Positions 7,779 through 14,181 of a stretch of 21,809 nucleotides of DNA are shown in pieces (position 1 is the first letter of the stretch; each line of letters opens with the position of its first letter). The notes below the pieces were generated by a model. The model searched no databases. It was given only the letters and a program-made list of their open reading frames with translations, and was not told the origin of the DNA. The stretch comes from an uncultured Brevibacterium sp. (lineage in GTDB: Bacteria > Actinomycetota > Actinomycetes > Actinomycetales > Brevibacteriaceae): NCBI GenBank assembly GCA_902489215.1, contig CABTZE010000014.1, positions 1-21,809 of the forward strand, in the 5' to 3' direction. Made by a program: the position numbers and the translations under genes.

Positions 7779-9686
7779 CTACACCTTGAAGCGTTCAGGG
7801 CCCTTCAGTGCTCGCAGTGCGTAGACGATTGCGGCCAGGTCGATAACTTCCTGCAGCAGCGCGCCGACAACAGCAGGGATGAAGCCGAAGAACGCAAAGC
7901 CCATCAGCACCAGCGACAAAATGATGCCGATCCAAATGGCGCTCTTCGCCACCGCCAAAGTCCAGCGCCCAATGTCGACAGCCTTGCCGACACGGGAAAT
8001 GTCGTCACGGGTGATCACGACATCAGCAGCTTCGGAAGCCTCGGTATTGCCGCGAGCGCCCATCGCAATGCCGACCCCAGCAGCCGCGAGAACCGGCGCA
8101 TCGTTCACACCGTCACCGACCATGACGACCGGCTTCGGCTCGATCTCGTGCAGAAGACGAACCTTGTCCTCCGGCAGGAGCGAAGCGTGCACATCGTCAA
8201 TCCCGACTTCCGAGGCAATGGCCTGCGCAGTGTACGGGTTGTCGCCGGTAAGCATCGTGACCTTTTCAAAGCCATGACGCCTCAGTTCCGACACCAGCTG
8301 CCCGGCGTTGTCCCGCGCCTGGTCATCGAGGATCAGCGCGCCGGCATACTCATTGCCGATCGACACATAAGCGGCAGTCTGACCGGCTTCGAACTCAACT
8401 TCGGAAGCCCCCGGCGCCATGCCGCGAACAAAATCAAGCGTGCCAACACGAACGACAACGCCAGCAACACCGCCACCGGCCGAACCATCCGCGCCAGCAG
8501 CCGCGCCGCCAGCTGCGCCAGCACCAAAGTCAACCTCAGCCTCGACACCCTCGGTCGCAACCTCACGACCATTCCGTGCCTCAGGCAGCTCAAGCCCTTC
8601 AGCAGCCTCAATTACGCCGAGTGCTAAAACGTGCGATGAGAACTGTTCAGCAGCAGCCGCAACAGCCAGCAGTTCGTCCTCAGAGACACCAACGGCGCGC
8701 ACCTCGGCAACCGTCGGCCGGCCGTAAGTCAGTGTGCCCGTCTTGTCGAAGGCAGCGGTCGAAGCCGTACCCAACGCCTCAAGGACGGCACCGCCCTTGA
8801 CGATGATTCCCGCATTCGACGCCCGGCTCATACCGCCAAGGAACGCGACGGGAGCAGCAATCAGCAGCGGGCACGGCGTGGCCAGAACCAGCACCTCGGC
8901 AAACCGGACAGGGTCACCGCTGAGCCACCACGCAAGCCCTGCGATCAGCAGTGACACCGCCGTAAACGGCATAGCGTAGCGGTCGGCCACACGAACAATC
9001 GGCGCCTGCTGATCCTCAGTCTGGCGCACCAACGCAATGATCTTCTGGTACTGCGAATCCGCCGCCGAACGCGTTGCCCGCATCCGCACGGCCTGCGTGC
9101 CGTTGACCGAACCAGACAGAATCGTGTCACCGACATCCTTCGCGACAGCCGCCGACTCACCCGTCAAAGACGATTCATCGAACGACCCCGCATCGATCGC
9201 CTCGCCGTCAACGGGAACAACTTCGGCAGGCCGCACAAGCAGAACATCGCCGGGCTCCACACGGTCGATTTCAATGTTTTCTGCCTGGTCAACGGGGGCA
9301 TCAACAGCCGGCAGTCGGTGTGCCCGCTGCGGAGCCCGATCCAACAAGCTGCGCAGATCACGGCGGGCACGGGCTGCCGCGTAGTCTTCCAGCGCCTCGC
9401 CACCGGTGAGCATGAGCGCAATAATCGACGCCGCCAAGTACTCCCCGACCGCAAGCGAGGCGGTCATCGCCACAACGGCCAGAATGTCGAGCCCGAACTC
9501 CCGCCGCATCAGCTGTTTGACCATGTCGATGACGGTCAGCAGGATGACGAACCCGACGAACACCGTCGCCACCAGCTGCGCGGCGGTGGTCAGGCCGGAA
9601 AAGTGCAACGCGAGAACAACGATGAGCTCCACCAGCACCGCGGCCAGCAGCTTGTACTCACGGAAAATGCGCATCACGGTTCCCAT
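7779..9686 (-). CDS. Heavy-metal translocating P1B-type ATPase
   Basis: This 635-residue membrane pump is predicted to export a transition metal using ATP. It shows TGES (175-178, actuator domain), the ion-site motif TPCP (270-273) in a transmembrane helix, the phosphorylated Asp314 in DKTGT, and the hinge motif MVGDGVNDAP. The nucleotide-binding-domain His-Pro pair reads His352-Val353 (SSHVLA). There is no N-terminal heavy-metal-binding domain; the protein starts almost directly with membrane helices. A Gly/Ala-rich insertion occupies about 387-409. TPC replaces the CPC of copper/zinc/cadmium pumps and resembles the less studied TPC subgroup (often called P1B-5), but the hemerythrin-like tail reported for some of those is absent, so the metal is unknown. 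ATG 9686 is used here, though GTG at codon 4 lies better behind GGAG. It is convergent with the nuclease-domain gene. Confidence 0.9.
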   Translation of the reverse strand: MGTVMRIFREYKLLAAVLVELIVVLALHFSGLTTAAQLVATVFVGFVILLTVIDMVKQLMRREFGLDILAVVAMTASLAVGEYLAASIIALMLTGGEALEDYAAARARRDLRSLLDRAPQRAHRLPAVDAPVDQAENIEIDRVEPGDVLLVRPAEVVPVDGEAIDAGSFDESSLTGESAAVAKDVGDTILSGSVNGTQAVRMRATRSAADSQYQKIIALVRQTEDQQAPIVRVADRYAMPFTAVSLLIAGLAWWLSGDPVRFAEVLVLATPCPLLIAAPVAFLGGMSRASNAGIIVKGGAVLEALGTASTAAFDKTGTLTYGRPTVAEVRAVGVSEDELLAVAAAAEQFSSHVLALGVIEAAEGLELPEARNGREVATEGVEAEVDFGAGAAGGAAAGADGSAGGGVAGVVVRVGTLDFVRGMAPGASEVEFEAGQTAAYVSIGNEYAGALILDDQARDNAGQLVSELRRHGFEKVTMLTGDNPYTAQAIASEVGIDDVHASLLPEDKVRLLHEIEPKPVVMVGDGVNDAPVLAAAGVGIAMGARGNTEASEAADVVITRDDISRVGKAVDIGRWTLAVAKSAIWIGIILSLVLMGFAFFGFIPAVVGALLQEVIDLAAIVYALRALKGPERFKV

Positions 9687-9720
9687 ACTCCAATACTGCC
9701 CAATCCGCGGATTTACGCCA

Positions 9721-9758
9721 GCAAGCTATGCCTTGCCTTACAGGGACGGAAGCGCTTC
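9721..9758. promoter_or_regulatory. Small dyads upstream of the metal ATPase (weak)
   Basis: GCAAG-CTATGC-CTTGC (9721-9736) and the palindrome GAAGCGCTTC (9749-9758) lie 35-75 bp upstream of the ATPase start. A metal-responsive repressor site is possible because such pumps are usually metal-regulated. Neither dyad matches a known box well enough to name one. The rest of 9687-9776 shows nothing else recognisable. Confidence 0.25.
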
Positions 9759-9776
9759 GTTTGCTTTCGTTTACAT

Positions 9777-9873
9777 TCTGCTGCCACGTGCAAAAACTCG
9801 GCCGAAATCAGCGATTCCGACCGAGTTTTTGCACGTGGAAACAGAAACCGGAGTTTTTGCACGCAGAAGCAGA
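9777..9873. repeat. Dispersed palindromic element, copy C with extra half-unit
   Basis: The arms at 9777-9801 and 9821-9845 pair over 25 bp with two mismatches around a 19-base loop, the same arm and loop lengths as copy B. A third half-unit (9848-9873, core GAGTTTTTGCACG) follows after 2 bases, as in copy A. The third half-unit and its next four bases match copy A (40-69) at 27 of 30 positions. It lies between the ATPase start and the ALDH7 stop. The following DNA (9874-9959) is plain intergenic sequence with short AAAGCC repeats. Confidence 0.88.
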
Positions 9874-9959
9874 GTCAGGCAGTGTCAGGACGCAAAGCCA
9901 AAGCCAAAGCCAGGCCCAACTCAGAGTCCTAACCCCAACCCCGCGGTTAAACCCCTACA

Positions 9960-11498
9960 TCAGATGAATTCGACGCCCTGGGCCAGGGGCAGTTCGCCCG
10001 AGTAGTTGATGGTGTTCGTCGCCTGGCGCATGTAGGCCTGCCAGGAATCGGTGCCGGATTCGCGACCCCAACCGGTTTCCTTATTGCCGCCGAACGCGCC
10101 GCCGATTTCAGCACCGGACGTACCGATGTTGACATTCGCGATGCCGGTGTCGGAGTAGGCGAGGAAGCGCTCGGCTTCGGCCAGCTCCGAGGTGAACACG
10201 GCACTCGACAGGCCCTGCGGAACCGCGTTGTTGAGTTCCACGGCGGCGTCGAAGTCGTCGTACTCCATGACGTAGAGGATGGGCGCGAAGGTTTCGTCTT
10301 CCACGATCTCCGTCTGGGAGGGCATGCGGACGACGGCCGGTTCGACGTAAAAGGCATCCGAAGCTTCGTCGGCGAGCACACGCTTGCCGCCGCAGACAAT
10401 CGTTCCGCCCTGTTCTTCTGCCGCGCGCAGTGCGTTCTGCATGGCGTCGAAGGATGCCTTGTTGATGAGCGGACCCACGAGGGTGCCGTCGTCAGTGGGC
10501 GAACCGATCGCCAGCGTGCCGTAGGCCTTGGCGACACGGTCAACGAGGTCATCGGCGATCGAGGAGTGCACGATCAGGCGGCGCAGCGTGGTGCAGCGCT
10601 GACCGGCCGTGCCCGCGGCTGCGAAGACAACGCCGCGCAGAGCCAGGTCGAGGTCTGCGCTGGGTGCGACGATTGCCGCGTTGTTGCCGCCGAGTTCCAG
10701 CAGCACCCGGCCGAAGCGCTCAGCCACAACCGGCCCGACCTTGCGACCCATGGCAACCGAACCGGTGGCCGAAACCAGGTCGACGCGCTTGTCGGCAACC
10801 ATGGCCGCACCGAGGTCGCGGTCGCCCAGCAGCACCTGGCTGAGGTTTTCCGGCGCGCCGCAGTCCTTCGCGGCGCGACGCAGCAGAGCCTCCGCACCGA
10901 TAGCCGACAGCGACGAGGTTTCCGACGGCTTCCACACCACCGTGTCACCGGCGATGAGGGCGAGTGCGGTGTTCCACGCGAACACGGCCACGGGGAAGTT
11001 GAACGCCGTGATGATGCCGACAACGCCCAGCGGGTGCCACGTTTCCATCAGGCGGTGGCCGGGACGCTCCGACGGCAGGGTCTTGCCGAACAGCTGACGC
11101 GACTGGCCGAGCGCCAGTTCGCAGATGTCGATCATCTCCTGCACTTCACCGGCAGCTTCAGACGGGATCTTGCCGGCCTCGATCGTGACGAGTTCGCCCA
11201 GGTCAGCCTTGTGTTCCTCCAGCAGCTGGCCCCAGCGCTGCACAACTTTGCCGCGCACCGGCGCAGGGACATCGCGCCACTGCTTGAAGGCTTCGCGGGC
11301 AGCGTCGAGCTTGCGCCCCATCGCGGCTTCATCATCGGCCGGCACCTGGCCGAGTTCGGCACCGTTGATCGGCGAACGCAGGGGGAGGCTTCCCGCACCA
11401 CCTGACGAGGCGGAGGTCAGCTGGTCGAAATCGGCACCGCACGCGGTGAGCGCCTTCTTGGTGGTCTCGAGGATCTGCTGCTGTGTCGGCAGTGACAT
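9960..11498 (-). CDS. ALDH7-type dehydrogenase, likely piperideine-6-carboxylate dehydrogenase
   Basis: This 512-residue NAD(P)-dependent aldehyde dehydrogenase has Asn-containing AFNFP (165-169), the loop SATGS (243-247), catalytic Glu268 in LELGGNN and nucleophile Cys302 in GTAGQRCTTLRRL. GGNNA with GQRCTT..R is characteristic of the ALDH7/antiquitin family, which oxidises alpha-aminoadipate semialdehyde (in equilibrium with piperideine-6-carboxylate) in lysine and pipecolate degradation. That makes it different from the betB paralogue, which has GGKNP and GQVCSAG. The start is ATG 11498, with AAAGGA about 7 bases upstream. An amine-oxidising flavoprotein gene lies 125 bp upstream on the same strand, with a divergent LysR gene beyond, which fits an AmaA/AmaB-like pair. 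The substrate is inferred from family and context; a short Gly/Ser-rich stretch occurs at 29-36. Confidence 0.87.
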   Translation of the reverse strand: MSLPTQQQILETTKKALTACGADFDQLTSASSGGAGSLPLRSPINGAELGQVPADDEAAMGRKLDAAREAFKQWRDVPAPVRGKVVQRWGQLLEEHKADLGELVTIEAGKIPSEAAGEVQEMIDICELALGQSRQLFGKTLPSERPGHRLMETWHPLGVVGIITAFNFPVAVFAWNTALALIAGDTVVWKPSETSSLSAIGAEALLRRAAKDCGAPENLSQVLLGDRDLGAAMVADKRVDLVSATGSVAMGRKVGPVVAERFGRVLLELGGNNAAIVAPSADLDLALRGVVFAAAGTAGQRCTTLRRLIVHSSIADDLVDRVAKAYGTLAIGSPTDDGTLVGPLINKASFDAMQNALRAAEEQGGTIVCGGKRVLADEASDAFYVEPAVVRMPSQTEIVEDETFAPILYVMEYDDFDAAVELNNAVPQGLSSAVFTSELAEAERFLAYSDTGIANVNIGTSGAEIGGAFGGNKETGWGRESGTDSWQAYMRQATNTINYSGELPLAQGVEFI

Positions 11499-11623
11499 GT
11501 GCGTGTCCTTTCTGAGTTGGTTCTTCAGTCTTTGTGAGTTCGTGGTTTGAGGAGTTCGGAAGATCGTTGGGATTAGGTGGCCGGTGACGGGGCAGCCGGC
11601 GTGGAAAACCGCGCCGCCCGCGC

Positions 11624-12814
11624 CTACACGACGTTCATTTCTTTGCGGACTTCACCGGATGTGAACCTGTCCAGGCTCAGGCCCGAAATGTCGATCAGCG
11701 GGGTGCGGTCCAGGTAGAGGTCCGCCATGATTTCGCCGACCGCCGGGCCCTGCAGGAATCCGTGACCAGAAAAGCCGGTGGCGTACATGAAGCCGTCGAC
11801 CTGCGAGGACTTGCCGATGAGCGCGTTGTGGTCCGGGGTGACTTCGTAGAGTCCCGCCCAACCGCGGCGCAGCTGAACATCGTCGAGCATGGGGGTGCGC
11901 CGCTCCATGAGTTCGGCGAGCACTTCAAGCCACGCGGGGTCCTGCTGGGTGCTGAAGCCCCACGTGTCTTCAATCTCCGGAGCACCCAACAGCAGACCAG
12001 CACCTTCTGAGTGGAAGTAGTAGCTGGTCGAAAAGTCGATCGTGAACGGCAGCCGGCGCGGGTCGAAGTTCACCGGTTCGCTCACCACAATGTGACGGCG
12101 CAGCGGTTCAACCGGCAGGTCAATGCCCACATCGGCGCCGATCTTCTTCGACCACGCGCCGGCTGCGCATACCACGGTATCTGCGGCAATCGGCCCAGCC
12201 GATGTTTCAACACCTGTGATCCTGCGGGAGCCGAGCTCCGCCTCGTCACCCTCTGCGATGACTCGGGTGACTTCCACCCCGCGAACGATCGTGACCCCCA
12301 GCCGGCGGGCGTTCTTCGCGTAGCCGGCCACGGCGGCTTCGGGCGTGCAGTGGGCATCAAAGGGGTTGAAGGCGCCGGCAACGAGGTCGTCCGTGCGGAT
12401 GACGGGGTTGAGTTCGCCGCATTCAGCCGGCGAAATCATGCGGGACGCCTGGCCCAAGGACACCTGAAGTTCCACGTTGGCGGCCATCTTTTCGGCATCG
12501 GCCTCGTTGTCCAATAGGAACAGGTAGCCAGACTGGACCATGTCGATGTTCTGGCCCATCTGCTCTTCAAACCGTCGGAAGATCTCCAGGCTGCGCGCGC
12601 CCAGCATGATGTTCGCTTCATCCGAGAACTGGCAGCGCAGACCACCGGCCGCACGGCTCGTGGAACCGCCGGCCAGTTCGCCGCGCTCGATGAGCACAAT
12701 GTCTTCAACACCGGCTTTCGCTAATTCAAAAGCAGTGGCCGTCCCCATAATGCCGCCGCCGATGATGACCACGGAAGCAGACGTGGGAACAGTCTGGGGA
12801 ACATTCACATTCAA
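11624..12814 (-). CDS. DAO-family FAD-dependent amine/amino-acid oxidoreductase
   Basis: This 396-residue flavoprotein of the D-amino-acid oxidase/sarcosine oxidase beta-like family has an N-terminal Rossmann motif (VVIIGGGIMG, GGGIMG at 19-24), an acidic end of the second strand (IERGE), the flavin loop GGSTSRAAGG (49-58), and a C-terminal FAD motif region (YATGFSGHGF). No signal peptide is seen. It probably oxidises a secondary or primary amine to an imine. With the ALDH7 gene downstream, L-pipecolate oxidation to piperideine-6-carboxylate (the AmaA role) is the most economical reading. Sarcosine, dimethylglycine or another D-amino acid is possible, particularly given the nearby choline/betaine genes. 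The start is TTG 12814 because GAGGAG lies 5 bases upstream; GTG at codon 3 is the alternative. Confidence 0.82.
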   Translation of the reverse strand: MNVNVPQTVPTSASVVIIGGGIMGTATAFELAKAGVEDIVLIERGELAGGSTSRAAGGLRCQFSDEANIMLGARSLEIFRRFEEQMGQNIDMVQSGYLFLLDNEADAEKMAANVELQVSLGQASRMISPAECGELNPVIRTDDLVAGAFNPFDAHCTPEAAVAGYAKNARRLGVTIVRGVEVTRVIAEGDEAELGSRRITGVETSAGPIAADTVVCAAGAWSKKIGADVGIDLPVEPLRRHIVVSEPVNFDPRRLPFTIDFSTSYYFHSEGAGLLLGAPEIEDTWGFSTQQDPAWLEVLAELMERRTPMLDDVQLRRGWAGLYEVTPDHNALIGKSSQVDGFMYATGFSGHGFLQGPAVGEIMADLYLDRTPLIDISGLSLDRFTSGEVRKEMNVV

Positions 12815-12833
12815 GGAAGCTCCTCTCGTCAGG

Positions 12834-12875
12834 CTGCCATCAACGCTGATGGCAGGGGCTGTTCAACGCTGAACA
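12834..12875. repeat. Paired hairpins with identical ACGC loops
   Basis: Hairpin 1 (12834-12855) has 9-bp arms CTGCCATCA/TGATGGCAG around ACGC. Hairpin 2 (12860-12875) has 6-bp arms TGTTCA/TGAACA around the same ACGC. Both share TCAACGCTGA. They lie in the leader of the FAD oxidoreductase gene (minus strand), 20-61 bp upstream of its start, and could be operator sites or mRNA stem-loops. Confidence 0.65.
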
Positions 12876-12979
12876 ATGCCCGAGGGATGCGGCGATGAGG
12901 TCGACGTTGACCTGTTCGCCGGTGGTCCCAACGGGCCACACCTTCATGGTGGACCTGCCGAGCCGTAAGGACAAGCGAT

Positions 12980-13010
12980 ATCTTTTTAAGATTCCATTTA
13001 GCGTTGCTAA
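12980..13010. promoter_or_regulatory. AT-rich dyads in the LysR/FAD-oxidoreductase divergent promoter
   Basis: ATCTT-TTT-AAGAT (12980-12992) and TTAGC-GTT-GCTAA (12998-13010) lie with centres 18 bp apart, just upstream of the LysR start. The second fits the interrupted-dyad form (T-N11-A) of LysR-type binding sites. This is the only AT-rich stretch of the 217-bp intergenic region. Autoregulation by the LysR protein is a reasonable inference. Confidence 0.5.
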
Positions 13011-13031
13011 TGATTCGTGTAGGTTGCTCAT

Positions 13032-13949
13032 ATGCAGTGGACGCTGACACAGCTGCGCACATTCGTCGCAGTCGCCGAACAGGGAACAATGGCCGCAGCC
13101 GCCGCCCGCCTGGGGTACACGGCCGGTGCGGTCAGCCAACACATGTCCGCACTCAGCCGAGCAGTCGGCACTCCCGTAGTTTCACCTCGGGGGCGGTCCG
13201 TTGTCCTCACGGAAGCCGGGAGGGCACTGCTGCCCCGCGCCCGAGCGGTCGTCGCCGCCGAACGCCAAGCCGCCCGAGCCATGCGCGGAGCCTCCGCCGA
13301 CACGACCGTGACCGTGGGAGTTTTCGGTTCGGCTTCGGTCGCGGCCATGCAGCCAGCCTCGCAGCAGCTGGAGGGCAAGGGCATCGACGTCCAGACCATC
13401 GAAGTTGACGTCGAAGAAATGCAGGAGGCGGTGGCTTCCGGGCTGATCGATGTTGGGATCGGCATCGACTACCTGGACGCACGCCTGCCCCCGCGCCGCG
13501 GAGTGCACATGAAACCCGTCCGCCGCGAACGGCTGTCCGTGGCTGTCGGCCCCGGCGGCATGGGCACTCTCATGGCCGAAGGGCAGGGTGATATCTCTCG
13601 CGATCAGGAAATCCTGCGGCTCGCACTGGGCCGCGTGCCGTGGATTCTGCCGCCGACGGACTCTTCGTGGGGCCGCGCATTCCGCCTGGCCTGCCGCGAA
13701 CTTGGTGTTAAGCCCCGTGAGAAGCACCTTGTCACTGACTCAGCCGTGGCGCTGGCGATGGCGGCATCTGGCCTGGGCGTCACATTGGCAACGCCCTACC
13801 TGATGCTTATGGCGCCGGCAAACGTGCACATTCTGCCGAGGACCATCTGCGGCAGTCGCGACATCGTCATCCTCACGTCCACCGACGCGCCGCTGACCCC
13901 GGCCGCGCACACCGTCGTTGAGGTGCTCACGTCAGTTTTCAGCGCCTGA
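13032..13949 (+). CDS. LysR-family transcriptional regulator
   Basis: This 305-residue protein of normal LTTR length has an N-terminal winged helix-turn-helix (about 3-62; TLTQLRTFVAVAEQGTMAAA, then AVSQHMSALSR) and a C-terminal periplasmic-binding-protein-like effector domain (about 90-300). The start is ATG 13032 with a weak AGG upstream. It is divergent from the FAD oxidoreductase and ALDH7 genes and separated from them by 217 bp with several dyads, so it is most likely their regulator. The inducer is unknown; pipecolate or lysine would fit the enzymes. Confidence 0.88.
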   Translation: MQWTLTQLRTFVAVAEQGTMAAAAARLGYTAGAVSQHMSALSRAVGTPVVSPRGRSVVLTEAGRALLPRARAVVAAERQAARAMRGASADTTVTVGVFGSASVAAMQPASQQLEGKGIDVQTIEVDVEEMQEAVASGLIDVGIGIDYLDARLPPRRGVHMKPVRRERLSVAVGPGGMGTLMAEGQGDISRDQEILRLALGRVPWILPPTDSSWGRAFRLACRELGVKPREKHLVTDSAVALAMAASGLGVTLATPYLMLMAPANVHILPRTICGSRDIVILTSTDAPLTPAAHTVVEVLTSVFSA

Positions 13950-14013
13950 GTGCAGGTGGCCCCGGCGCAGTCACCCGGGCATGGCGGCGACCGGCCGTCT
14001 AAGTGGCCCAGAT

Positions 14014-14079
14014 TCACGCTTTAATGCAGACTCACGCGCTAATGCGCTGCATTAAAGCGTGAGTCTGCATTTGCGCGTG
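14014..14079. repeat. 66-bp compound palindrome of four 13-bp words
   Basis: Two direct copies of CACGCnnTAATGC (14015-14027, 14033-14045) are followed by two inverted copies (14049-14061, and 14067-14079 with one change), with spacers AGACT, GCT and AGTCT. As a result two long stems are possible and exclude each other: 14014-14029 with 14047-14062 (16 bp, perfect) and 14023-14037 with 14057-14071 (15 bp, perfect). It lies between the convergent LysR and ThDP-enzyme genes, where a bidirectional terminator would be useful, but there is no T-tract and the internal repetition goes beyond an ordinary terminator. Confidence 0.88.
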
Positions 14080-14102
14080 AGAACGCGCCAGCACACGGGA
14101 CG

Positions 14103-14153
14103 GGCCGCGCCGACCGCCGGGCCGCACCGACCACCAGGCCGCGCCGACCGCCG
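14103..14153. repeat. 17-bp GC-rich tandem repeat, three copies
   Basis: The 17-mers at 14103-14119 and 14137-14153 are identical. The middle copy (14120-14136) differs at a few positions. The array is almost pure G/C and ends 28 bp from the stop of the ThDP-enzyme gene. The remaining bases to 14181 continue the same GC-rich pattern without a clear unit. Confidence 0.8.
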
Positions 14154-14181
14154 GGCGCCGGGCGAACGCCGCCCCCGCCGC

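Noticed and set aside
9721..9739. DtxR/IdeR-type iron box upstream of the metal ATPase
   Set aside because: The dyad shares only a loose pattern with the 19-bp consensus; too many mismatches to claim.
12829..13142. Minus-strand frames of 86-100 codons over the LysR promoter and start
   Set aside because: They overlap the LysR coding start and the regulatory dyads; no domain and no ribosome binding site.
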